A DNA stretch of 64,000 nucleotides from Colias croceus (Eukaryota > Arthropoda > Insecta > Lepidoptera > Pieridae). The first letter of the stretch is position 1. Every line of letters starts with the position of its first letter. The notes below the pieces were generated by a model, which was not told the DNA's origin, did no database searches, and worked only from the letters and a program-made list of their open reading frames with translations. Shown here one piece after another: positions 1 to 12,800 of this stretch. The DNA lies in contig NC_059565.1 of the NCBI RefSeq assembly GCF_905220415.1, positions 3,682,501 through 3,746,500 on the forward strand, in the 5' to 3' direction. The position numbers were made by a program, and so were the translations under genes.

Positions 1-267
1 CGTTGCACTATTTATTTTTTATAATTAATTATTTCACAAAATTAAATTAAGAATTTTCATAAAAATAATCTATCATCTAGAATTTTTTAGTGAATGGGTC
101 GCTTTAAATATACCATTCACAGTATCAATCTTGTGTCAACAGTATCTGTTTGTAGTTTATGTGAATGGAATCTTTATGAAATATTATTTAACTACATGTT
201 AGTAATTTATTAGCCTGAGCCCAATAGTATGAATAAAAATAGTGTGCAGTGTAGATAGGATATAAGC

Positions 268-373
268 ACTTCAGGAATTTCACACAGAGAATTTTTCAAA
301 TCGGACCAGTAGTTCCTGAGACAAGCGCGTTCAAACAAACAAACAAACTCTTCAGCTTTATAACATTAGTATA
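268..373 (-). mobile_element. HelA fragment
   Basis: The 5' half only: TTTCAAATCGGACCAGTAGT and AACTCTTCAGCTTTATAAC. Confidence 0.75.
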
Positions 374-1239
374 CTATGATTGTCTGCTTGGTAATAAAGA
401 ACAACCTTATTGACCGTAAACCTTTACCAAAAAGTTAGTATTTTAACAGCTTAAAATATAATTGGAAAATATCTTTAATTAACTTAAAATATAATAATGG
501 AATGATTTTTGTTTTTAGTTTTTATAATAATGTAATAATTAAAATTAATCTTAAGCGTAGTTTACAATGTTTATTTTCTTAAACTTATATTTCAAGACAT
601 TGTCCAGAGTATTTCTATTATGTAAAGCGTTCTACCCTTCATTTTTTTATGTTCAATTAATATTAAAAACACTAAATAAAGAATAATATATTTTATAACG
701 TAGTTCATGGATAAAAAATATTTAATAAATGCTCTAGTTCATATTATCCTAATAAAATATCGATCAAAACATTAGATCGTGTCTAAACTTGACTAAAACA
801 TGATTTAAATCTGTAAAGTATAGTAATTCTGAAAATATACAAAAATAAAAAATGTGTTTTTTTTTTTTTTTTTTTTATGTTATGGGGAGGCAAACGAGCG
901 GGCGCACTGCCTGGTGGTAAGCAGGTTGCGTCGCCCATAGACCATAACAAAGGTTATGGTTGTTGCCTACCAGAGAGATATAGGAAGGATTAAGGGATTT
1001 GGAAGGAGTTAGGGAGAAAGGGGCGAGGATGGGAGGGATTAAGGATAGGAGAGGAGAGGATGGGTTGGGGATAGGAAGGGATGTGGGCCTCCGGACCCCT
1101 CACTCACCGTACGGAACGCGACAGTGAACTGTCACTATGGCGCCGATATTCTGCGAGGGTGTGGTACCTTCCCCGGTGCGAGCGTGGCCCAGTTCGTGCC
1201 GAAGCATGCTCGACTCCCACTTTTGAAACGTGACTCCCA

Positions 1240-1472
1240 CTTTTGAAACGTGTGCGTGAAACAGTGTACACACGTAAGAATTGAAACTTCTTTAAGACCT
1301 TACTTTTCAAAAAAATAATTTACTATATGCAAATTTTCAGAAATACGTCGAATCACGCGTGGATGAATAAAAAAGGGGGCGCGTAACGGAAAAATGTCAC
1401 GCGTTACGATAAAATGTAACACTAAGTTTTTTCCAACCCCGCTAGAGAAGTTTCTCTTCAAAAATACTTTTC
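1240..1472 (-). mobile_element. P1 repeat (GAAGTGAAACTTC type), diverged copy
   Basis: P1 is a family of about 230 bp with TTTGAAGTGAAACTTCTTTA at one end. It has internal GGTTGGAAAAAAATTTAGTG and two CGTTACGCG blocks. The other end is GAAGTTTCACTTCTTACGTG..ACACGCACACATTTTTT. This copy is the most diverged. Confidence 0.65.
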
Positions 1473-1723
1473 ACTCTCAGATAAGTTCTGTAACTAATTA
1501 CAAGTACCTACATTTTTTGTTTATGAGCAAGTAATACAGATGACTAAAAACTAATCTCCTAAAGACAATGCTATACGGTAGGAAAATTATCATAAAAAAC
1601 ATTGTACCGCTAAATGAGATTCTTAAGCTTTTATTAAACTGTCCGTATTATGTAGACATGTTTTAAAAAATATTTATCTTTCATCAATAAAACTATAGAT
1701 TCTTGTCATCATAGGATAATATC

Positions 1724-1945
1724 GGTAGTTTTCCAATTACAGCACTAGAGCGCATTATGCGGCATAATGCTTAACGTTGAATGTTTCAACTACAGCAACG
1801 CTTCGTACAATCGAGCACTCTTAAAAGTAATGAGCGTGATGCGTGCAATCGATGCCAACTCAGTGACAGAATTTTAATTTTTCCCCTTTAAATTCGGCAT
1901 TGTGCGCCACTGAGTCGCATTATGCTCTGTAATTGGAAAACTACC
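1724..1945. mobile_element. MITE with GGTAGTTTTCCAATTACAG ends
   Basis: Perfect 18-19 base inverted ends. ATC on both sides may be a three-base target duplication. Inner arms share GCGCATTATGC/GCATTATGC. Confidence 0.8.
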
Positions 1946-2048
1946 ATCAACTATTTATTTTATAACAAAATCACTATTTTTGGTTTGGTGGATCGTATCT
2001 ACAACATTCTTATAATATCTTTATTATTTTTCTTAATCTATATTTGTA

Positions 2049-2133
2049 GAGGTAAGGAGAAAAAATATATTATACATACTTGAGTTAATTTATATTTGGA
2101 TTACAAACTGGTAATATTATTTCTCCTTACCTC
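2049..2133. mobile_element. Very short palindromic MITE
   Basis: GAGGTAAGGAGAAA ... TTTCTCCTTACCTC, 85 bp in all. Confidence 0.65.
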
Positions 2134-2300
2134 AACTTTATCTAATATATAGTTATCTGTGAACTTTATACTTGAAATGGCAACACATGCAGCGTTGTCA
2201 AAATATAAATCATTAGAAAAATGTCAACGGATTGAAAATTCAATGTCATTTCATCATTTCAACATGTTTTTTAATTAATTTTCTCATAATATTTAACTCT

Positions 2301-3394
2301 TAGATTACAAAATAAAAGACAGATGGAGCGTTGCCGAACTAAACCGAATAATTTATCGTCATTTTCAATAAAGCTATGTGTGCTGTCATTTCGCCGCTGC
2401 ACTGTACGTACACGGTGCTTCTGTGTTGCGTGTAATGTTGCCAGATATTGAAAAATTTCCCAAATTTTTCCCCGACTACGGAAAAAAGAGGGTTATGTTT
2501 TTCGAGTTTATGGATGTATGTATAATATTTCTTTGACACGCCCTGCAGTATTAACCGTTGGACCGATTTTGAGTTGTGAGGTTTCATTGCAATGATCTGA
2601 ATTATTATGTTAGTGGCGGTAGTGACGTAGGCTATATACATAATTAATGAGAAGTCAAGTTTTAATTTTTATTTAAATTCTTTTATTACATAAAGTACCT
2701 GCCTACTAAAGTTATATATAGACAAAATAATTGTATTCAATTTTTTATTAAATAAATTACATAAGAAAAGTTTCAATATTAACTAGTCGAGAATACGGGA
2801 CATTTTATTTTCATCATATCCATCATGGAGTTCACATAAATTAAATCGCTAGCGAAAACGACTATGACGTTTTTAAGCTTTATAAAAGTAACAAAATAAT
2901 GTATTATGCTTATTAAAATAATCTAATAATTATCATGAACCTTTAGTGCACTATACAAATAATCACATTCACGATCGAAAAATCCAACAGCATTACCCTG
3001 AAGATCCTTTAAGGTTCCATTTTACCGTTTTACCAATAAAAATGGCAAATTCATTTTCAAAATACTGGCAACATACGTTGAAGTTTTGTATTCCTTCATA
3101 TCTGTAAAATTATTATTCGTATTAAAGAAATAAATCAGCCAAATAATCTACAGAAAACCTGTGAAACGATGTTTTATCTTTTTTTTTGTTTTCGGGAACA
3201 AATTTTACCGCGTTTTATTATCACAAGACGGCATTTTTTTACTAAAATTGCAAACCCTTTTTGACGTATTGCATGACACTATACGCGCTATAGCACTGGT
3301 GCAGCGACGTATTTGTTTTTGATTTCGTATTTTCTTTGACAAGGGCGACGGGCGGTTGTCATGCTCCATCTGTACTTTATTTTGTAATCTAAGA
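2301..3394. mobile_element. 1.1-kb DNA transposon relic just 3' of the CD36-family gene
   Basis: Left end CTTAGATTACAAAATAAAAG..ACAGATGGAGC and the complement at the right (3358-3394). The interior has no convincing transposase; a 100-codon minus frame at 2339-2641 is unrecognised. Its right end supplies an AATAAA in the gene's sense direction. Confidence 0.65.
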
Positions 3395-3500
3395 TTTAAC
3401 TAAATCATCAGTCTGTAATAAATCGAAAATTATTTTGGTTACAAAAATAAAATTGTAGTGCATTTGTTTTTTTAAATAACTGACATTGACATCTACTTTT

Positions 3501-3506
3501 TTTAAT
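3501..3506 (-). promoter_or_regulatory. Possible polyadenylation signal (ATTAAA) of the CD36-family gene
   Basis: ATTAAA on the minus strand, 82-88 bases after the stop codon. An AATAAA overlapping the stop (3582-3587) is too close to be used alone. A further AATAAA (3376-3381) lies in the terminal repeat of the 2301-3394 transposon. Which one is used is unknown. Confidence 0.35.
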
Positions 3507-3588
3507 TTGCACGAAATTCAAACATACCTAAGCTACACGTCAACACGAAATTCAAATTTCAAAACACTGGTCGAAAACTATTTTATTT

Positions 3589-3825
3589 TTAATTCACGTT
3601 AATTTTATCATCTGTATAATTTCTAAACAGTTCAGTTTCCGCGGGAACAATTTTCAGTGTGGCGCACGGTTTCTTTCTTCGTGTTGCTAATAAAATGAAT
3701 AAACTTAGGCCGGATAAAACGAGTGTTAGTACGCAGAATACGGTTAAACCGAGTTGGGCTGCTGCTGTTGAATATGTGCCGTGGTATACTAGAGATCGGA
3801 GGCTGTCTGGTAATTCTTCCACTGT
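3589..3825 (-). CDS. CD36-family exon 12: second membrane segment, C-terminal tail and stop
   Basis: Encodes residues 506-583 and the TAA stop. The hydrophobic span is about 529-552 (LGLTVFCVLTLVLSG...). It is followed by RRKK and a 27-residue tail ending KINVN. Acceptor ATTACAG. An ATTAAA hexamer lies about 85 bases past the stop, and an AATAAA is contributed by a transposon end at 3376-3381. Confidence 0.95.
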   Translation of the reverse strand, partial: TVEELPDSLRSLVYHGTYSTAAAQLGLTVFCVLTLVLSGLSLFILLATRRKKPCATLKIVPAETELFRNYTDDKINVN

Positions 3826-6800
3826 CTGTAATGTAAGAAAATTATTATTACACCTGAAATGTCTGTTATGTAGAAAACTTGGAATATATAAACTGTGGTA
3901 GGAACAGCATAATTGTAAAGATACGTTCCGTTTGAAGTCAGCTAAATTAGCCGGGTTGTGTTTGTAAATGTTGTGGTAAATGTATATTCTATCTTTGTCT
4001 AACGCGAAACGGCTTTATCTGCTAGTTTGTTCGCATATATACAGCTTCTACTTCAGTTTTAATAGGTATAATATTATGTATACATATTATGTATTCTAAG
4101 GTAAAAAAATTTGAAAAAATTGTTTCCATTCAATTAAAAAAAAAAATCGATCACGAGGCGAGATTCGAACCCGCGTTTGTCGCCTCCCGCTATGAATCCG
4201 CATCGTGATAGATTTTTTTTTATTTTTAAAAAATTACTCATTTTAAATGCAATACACCTATAAATGCTATAAAACTAAATTACCGAAAGCCACATCACGA
4301 GAGTGAGGAAGCCTTTGTCTTTCTCAACATTAGCTGTAGGCTAAAAACCATCCAAATCGGTTCAGCTGTTTTTGTTTTAAAACGAAACACGAGAAAGGAA
4401 GAAAAAGGTTTTATGCGCATTATACCTAATATTTATAATACCAAATAATATTATGCATAAGTAAAAAGTTGTAAATAGGTTATTAGCGCTGGGGAGTGGC
4501 ATCGAAATGTGGCTAATCAGCCACAATTTACTTCAGTTTTCCCTTTTTCACTCACGACAGTTGAATCATGCCATCTCACTTTGACGACTAATCGTGTGTG
4601 CGTTATTTGGAGTTTTTAACCGACTTCAAAAAAAGGAGGCGGTAATCAATTCGGCCGGTATATTTTTTTTAATATTGAATAATGAGTTGGTACCTAACTA
4701 CTCTACAGCTTTTTACTTATTGAATAATTATATTGAACTACCGGTCCGCCCCGGCTTCGCCCAGGTACATATTTACGTTATCTCTCCATAAGAACCATCC
4801 TCGTACTTCAAGGAATATAATAAAAAAGAATTAAAGAAATCGGTTCTGCTGTTCTAAAGTTATGCGCTTACCAACACATTTTGGGATTCATTTTTATATA
4901 TAAGATTTTACAAAAATATCCTCGAAAATTGGTTCTGACATACATACATACAAACTTTAAAATACTATCATACTTGATATTAGAATCATACAAATTATGA
5001 TCATACCATTTCAATCCACGCCACGGGTAATATCAATCCATCTTCTAAGAAACTCAAGGCTGGATACAGATTCGTTTTTCTTACTTGAATATTTATTTGT
5101 AAGCTGTAAAGAAAAAAATACGTAAATATTCGCCTCCAAAGATATATACTACCACTAATATTATAAAGCTGAAGAGTTTGTTTGTTTGAACACGCTAATT
5201 TCAGAAACAGCTCGTCCGATTTGAAAAATTGTTTCGGTGTTAGATAGTACATTTATCGAGGAAGGCTATAAGGCTATATCTGGGGGCACGGTAGTGCCCC
5301 CGCCAAGACGAGCCAAGCGAACCGCACGGGCACTACCTACCTTTTCTCGAAGCGCTTCGACGTTTTTTTGAACCCTCATAACTTGGGTTTGGATTATGCT
5401 AGATCAACAAAATTTTCGGGATATATTGTCAATAGCGGACTTATTGAATATATTAAGTTTTAATTACATTAGCTTTTATACTTCAGATTTTATTTATATC
5501 TAAAAAACGCTAATTTCGTCACTGACTCACTGATGATCATCAAAATTCTTAAGGTATTTCCTAATGTCCTAGAAAGCTGAAATTTTGTATGTAAGCTAGT
5601 ATTAGCACACAAACAACAAAAAAATTATAAAACTTGTAACTTTCATCCCCCAACCCCTTAAACTAGGGGATGGGAGTTTGTATGAGACCTGTAATTTTAA
5701 TATAAATTTTGATGACGCTACAGGTCTAATCTAATAATCTAAAACTTGCTTCCCCTAGATATATATATGTAATCCTTGTTAAAAAAAAAATTAAATTTAA
5801 TCGACATATGAAATTTTGTTACAAACAACTTACAAAAAGAAATGAAATCCCACCAAAAACATTTTCATGTAAAATGTTGCCAAGACGAGCCCATTTGACT
5901 CGCACCGTCAAAAAGTTATCAGATCACACGTAGAGCCAAGCTTCTAACACTACACGCCCTAACTCTACAAGGCCTAACTTCACAAACTCTACACCTTAGT
6001 CAAAATATGTGGCTTGGCCGTTCGTTACTACAAGAACTATTGTATAACACAAAAGTAATGCACAGCGAATTAATTTTTCACATTACGCCAATGTGAATGT
6101 AGCGAAATGGCCAAGCCACATATTTTGACTAAGGTGTAGAGTTTGTGAAGTTAGGCCTTGTAGAGTTAGGGCGTGTAGTGTTAGAAGCTTGGCTCTACGT
6201 GTGATCTGATAACTTTTTGACGGTGCGAGTCAAATGGGCTCGTCTTGGCAACATTTTACATGAAAATGTTTTTGGTGGGATACTTATATCATCACGCTAA
6301 GACCAACAGGAGTCGAGCACTGCGGGTAAAACCGCAGGCCGCAGCTAGTAGTAATATACAAGTAGGTATGTAAACATTCAGGTGAATCACTACATAGTAT
6401 AAAACAAAGTCGCTTTCTCTGTCCCTATGTCCCTTTGTATCCTTAAATCTTTAAAACTACGCAACAGATTTTGATGCGGTTTTTTAATAGATAGAGTGAT
6501 TCAAGAGGAAGGTTTTAGTATACAATTTATAAGGTTTTAGATAAAGCGGGCGAAGCCGCGGGCGGTGAGCTAGTCTATAATAAAAACGTGATAAAATGCT
6601 GCTGTCATTTATTCTTCATGTTGCAAAGTAACTAATAGCACATGCCTAATCAATAATTAAATTATTTCAAGGTATATTATGCCAATTTACTCTATAAAAG
6701 GATAGCCCATTTTTGGTTAGATTGCAATTATATAAAGAATGTCGGTCAAATGAAAATGAATGTGGGGGATATTTATTTGAGTATAAATCTTAAAAAGTAG

Positions 6801-9800
6801 GACAATGAAGGGCAGAGTATAATTTGTTGCATCTAAAAAAACTGTAACACGACGTTATTGAGCGCCATCTATTTTTATGGAATACAAGACAAAGTACTTA
6901 CGTCTGATCTTTTTATACATCTACTAGCTTACCGCCTGCGGCCGCTTTGTCTAAAACCTAATAAATTGTATACTAAAACCCTCTTTAATCACTTTATCTA
7001 GTATTTAAAAACCGCATCAAAATCCGTTGCGTAGTTTTAAAGGTTTAACTTTTAAGCATACAAACGGACATAGGGACAGAGAAAGCGCTTTGTTTTGTAC
7101 TATGTAGTGACAAGTAATAAAAATGTAATAAGTATGTAATAATGTGATACAGAATGTCACACACGCTGAACGCGCTAATCTCAGCAACTACTGGTCTGAT
7201 TTGAAAAATTATTTCTGTGTTAGGTAGCCCATTTATCAAGGAAGGCTATAGGCTATATGTATATCATCTCGCTAAGACCAACAGGAGTGGAGCACTACGG
7301 GTAAAACCGCACGGCTAGTTAAAAATAAACACAATAATTACCTAGATTTCCCACTCAAACTGATTCCCAGTGTAGGGTGTACATCCAAGTACGATTCATG
7401 TAGTTCCGGGTTCGGATTCAGCCCCGTAAACGGTTTCCGTAATGATGGGTCTCCGAGGTGGAAATGTGGGAATGAGGCTAGGGCGGGGGCTCCTGGAATT
7501 GTGAATTTCATATTTTAATTAAATCAAACATAAAAAGTTCAAAAAAATATATATACAGGGTGTAATCGTCAAGTGTGCACAGGCGATTATTCCGTCACTA
7601 TTGCAGATATAAAAAAACTTTAAACTGATATCGCCTGTGCACACTTAACAATTAAGTACACCCGGTATATTTATTCGATAGGTTCCCAAAATCTATTGCC
7701 CTGTAAGAACGGTGTAAACTACTAATATCACAGATTACTAAATAGTTACTTCGTAACTACATCTATTAATTTTTACAAATGCTAAATGCCCTATTGATTG
7801 CTCATATGCAGTAGCCAACACATTGCTTCCTTTATTGCTTCTTGCGTTCAGCGTACTTTTTTCATTTGTTGAATCATGAAAACACAATTTACCAAAATCT
7901 ATCACAATTGAAAGATAAGTAATCTATCTATCAAATAATCCTCCTTCATAAATAAAAAAACAAAATAGTATAAGCGACGAAGTTGATAGAAACATGTTTA
8001 TGTTTGAATATTTCGTTTTGTAGTATTCAAATGCTATAAAAATGATAAAATTTTAAATAATAAAAAAATCGATCACTGTTTAGATCACTAGACACGTCGC
8101 GGTTTTCAAACCCACGTGGCGCGTCGCGTCTTTTTAGTTTTTGCCAAACCGGGGCATCACCTAACGGCAAAAGATGGCTTCGAATCGTTCCGATTTGAAT
8201 CGTACTGTACCAGAGATTTTTTTATGAAAAAAAGTTATTTAAACACACAATATAACTTCATATCCATAACAATAATAAAAATATCTCACCCATAGCACAA
8301 GCAGTAACATTTATAACCCCTCTCGGCGGACACTCGCCGGTATCAATTTCGCAATAACATTGGTTCGGCGGAAAGTGCGCGGGGTCGTCGAACACTGTGT
8401 CCGGCATTCTGTAGCGGAGGAGTTGGATGCCGTCTGCTATCTGAAGGACAGGTTTTTAACACTTTATCACTTTTAAACTTGATTTTTAATACGCTTTTAC
8501 TATATACGGATACATCCAGTAGGGAAACTTCATAACTTCATACAACACTTTCGAAATGGCTCACGCACACAAAAGCAAGCGTGTTTACGAGAATCGCAAG
8601 GGTATTCTTATATCCGTCAATTGTGATAGTACCCTTACGATTCTCGTAAACACGCTTGCTTGTGTGCGTGAGCCATTTCGCACGTGTATGAAGTTACCCT
8701 ACTGGTTGTATCTGTATATTGTGCTTTTACTGAGCTTTTAAGTATGCTTTGACCAGTTTTAAAGCACAACTGATACTAGGCTTTCTAAAATGCTTCTCAC
8801 TTGCTACAATAAGACGTTCTTACACATTTTTAACAAGCTTTTCTTAATGGATTGCAAAATGATTTTCAAAAGCTTTCAACATAATATCAGAACATGCGGT
8901 TTAACATTAATTTTTGCACGCTTTTTAAAAGATTATTAATTATCTACGTTTTTTATCATGCTTTTTACAGTAATTTTAACTTGGCATAACAACATTTTTG
9001 TTATGCTATTTACTAATAAACTATGTTCTACATCTTTTGGGTGAGCCTTGTTTTTCTATTTTCAATAATAAGTAAATTACTTATTGTGCCTTAATTAAGA
9101 GAAAACATTAAAAAGGGGCTATAGGGAAACAACGTCTGCTGGGGCAGTAACTAAAATAATCATAAATATAATTCTTACCTCAACATCCTTAACATAATTG
9201 AAGGGTAGTCGTCTGCAAAGGTTCGCGTAGAACACATGTAGTGTGTCTTTCTTATCCAACATGGAGGGCGGGAATATCGTTCCGTCTGACGCATCTATTC
9301 TGTAAAAGAAACGTTTTTTGTACATCCTACTAATATTATAAATGCGAAAGTTTGTATAGATGTATGGATGTTTGTTACTCTTTCACGTAAAAACTACTGA
9401 AGTCTGAACCGATTACAATGAAATTTAGCACACATATAGAGGATAACTTGGATTAACACATAGGATAGTTTTTATCCCGGAAATCCCACGGGAACGGGAA
9501 CTATGCGGGTTTTCCTTTGCAAACGCGGGCGAAGCCGCGGGCGGAAATCTACTATATGTATTTAAATTCAAGAAAGTCGTGTTAATTACACCGCATATAA
9601 CTTAAAAAGGCCTGCATGGATTAAAATATATTTGGTTTGGTGGATTTGTCTTCGTTTGCATTAGAATAATTACTTATTAGGGTAAAAAATATTGAAAAAC
9701 ATCGAATCACGGGGACCCGATTCCTTGTCAGTTGTCATATTATCTGATAGGTAAATGCTACACAGAACTATTTGTCAGTTGTTTAGGCGAATATAAGAAT

Positions 9801-12800
9801 CGGTTATATCAAATTTGAGGGTTCGTGGACGATTTCTAAGAGTACCCGCGGCCCCGGCTAACTGCGCGGCTCGACGGAACACAGTGGGGTTTTAGTCGGT
9901 AAGGAAGGAGCCAAGGGTTAATCCGACATAACCCTTGGCTCCTTCCCCGGGGGCCGTGGGTATCTTTGGAAGATTTCCCCACTATAAAAAAAAATAAAAA
10001 AAAAATTGAGGGTACTTTTATGGTCAAGTAGCTTATATTTGTAAGTATGGGTAATACATATTCATTTTGGAGTAACTTTAAAGATTTATTTATCGTGAAA
10101 CTTTAAAATATTCAATCTAGGCAACTTTATTATACAATCCAAAGAAATAATTATTATAAACAATTTCTCGAATGTTATTAAACATTTAAATTTGTTGATT
10201 CAAACTATCACATAGAGATAAACTTTTGAATATAAACATTAAACTGTAGTGAACTTATGAGAAATTTTTATTGTTTTTTATTTGGAATAGATAGTTTTTG
10301 ATAATATTGACGTAAAAAATAAGTTCATTTACTATCGGAAACTATCCGACTGCGTGGAATATAAACTTATATTCCTTATGTAATGCAGAAACTATGTAGC
10401 TAACAACTAGTGAAAATATTATCAAAATTGGTTCAGTCGTTTTTGAGTTTGACTGTAATAAAAAAAACTTACACTACTGAAATCTGTTCGCATTACATTT
10501 ATTCGTATTAAATAAATGTTTATAAGCCATTTGTAATACTGTTTTACAAGTGTCTCATTTAGGACATTTTGATATATTGCTTGCGCATTCTTTTATTAAG
10601 TGTCGGGTCAATGATCGTCTACAGACTACAGCTGATTTAGAATCATAAATTACAAGTGGAATAATATTATGTTTATATTACGTCGCATTGTTTCTTGCGT
10701 TTGATGTTACAATTTGTTTAAAAGTCCTTTATTTCTACATGTTTGATGTTAGATTATACTAAAATATATTCATGGATTAAAATATGACCTACAGTAAACT
10801 GTCCATTCCGCTTATGTTAAGGGAAGACTTAGGGCTGATTTTTCAATCCTTCGATAAAACTTATTCGTCGAATAACGTATATAACTTACCATTTCAAAAT
10901 GTATTATAATTGCCCGTATTTGACTGTTTACAAGAGACATTTTAATATTATCGTGAAATACTTTATTTGACGGGTAAGTTTTAACTAGCGATTGAAAAAT
11001 CGGCCCTTAAGATGATAAAATCGACAATCGACTTACTTGAGATTCTTACTGTCACACAATACATATTTCCATTTCATCCGAAATCGAATCGAGTACCCCT
11101 TTAGTAAATATTTGCTAAATATATCTATACAAAGATGCATTCGAAATAGAGTAGCCATTTATTTACTTTATAATCAACTTGCTTTCCGCCCGCGGCTTCG
11201 CCCGCGTTTTAAAAGAAAAACCTGTTCCCGTAGGATTTCCGGGATAAAACCTATCCTATGTCCTTTCTCGGGTATCAAAATATCTCTATACCAAATTTCA
11301 TGAAAATTGGTTCAGTAGTTTAGGCGTGATTGAGTAACAGACAGACAGACAGTTACTTTCGCATTTATAATATTAGTATGGATTTTTCCAATATTTCCTA
11401 CTGGCTATTCTAGAAGCTTCTAGAAACATCTAGAACATGTTACTGACCTATTGCATTCGGTGCTTCCCCAGTGCTTGAGTTGTCTATCGCCGTTGAGTTT
11501 TTCCAGAATATTCATTTTATCCTTATCATTCTCTCCTGTGTTTATTGTTAGTCTGTCTGATACTGTGCCGTTTTTCTGTAAAGAAAATTAAGTTTAAACT
11601 CAAACCAAACACAAACTATTTTATATACCTACTAGCTGTTGCCCGCAGCTTCGCTTGCGTTGAAAAGATAAATTTTCATGGTATAAGTTTTCATCCCCTA
11701 TTTTACCCCTTTTGGGGATGAATTTTCTAAAATCCTTTCTTAGGGGACGCCTACGTTATGACATCTACCTGCATGCCAAATTTCAGCTCGATACGCCCAG
11801 TGCGCAGTGGTTTCGGCTGTGCGTTGATAGATCACTATATTAGGTAGTCACCTTTGAGTTTTATATTATATAGATAATCTTTTACAATTGCTTAGGAATT
11901 TTCGCGAAAAATCGTTGTATTTTCTTGTGTTAGGTTTACGCGAGTATTATACTTTTAGTTAGATACGGGCAGACTGCCCGTGACCACGCTCGCTGTAAAG
12001 TGTTCGAAACGTCGGGAAAATAATATAATGAATAAATCGCGTTTAAAATCCGTTAAAAATCTTTAATTTGTAAAAAAACGTATCTTAATAGTTTCTTTAT
12101 TAACTTTAAAGTCCAAGGCATAATTGATTGTATCATAAGAAAATAAAAATTGAAACAAATTTCTAGAATACAATATTCAACAAACAAATTAATAGCTATA
12201 CTTACAGTTACAAGAAGGCCAAATTTGTCAAAGTTTAATTGTCCTTGTAAACTGAGGACTGGTTTGGCTAAATCTATTATACTATCATCATATCCCCATA
12301 GAAACCTGAAAAATAACATTTATTTGTAAGGGTGTAATGCCTCCTCCACACTACTCGCGAAGTTCCTCGGCGAAGTACTCGGCCGAAGTTGACTGAAGTC
12401 CACGGTGCTACACTACACACTCGTTCAACTTCGCGAGGAGCGCATACGATCATATTTAGAACGAACTTCAGGTAACTTCGTGCCCTTTGACTCGGGCGCA
12501 AAAACCGACAACAAAAGGAAGTCGGGCGAGGCGAGGTAAAGTTGGACGAAGTAAGCCGAAGTGCCTCTCTACACTATTCTATTCGTCTAACCTCGTTCAA
12601 CTTCGCGAGTAGTGTGGAGGAGGCATAATCGTTAAGTGTGCACCACAGGTTTGCACAGGATTAATCCATAACTACTGCAGATATCAAAAACCTTTATACT
12701 GATATTGAAAGTACTATTCCCAAGAAGCTTATATCTAATACACTGGAGATTGCACTATGAACGTTGACTTGTCACGGGAAGGTATGACCTTGAATGACGC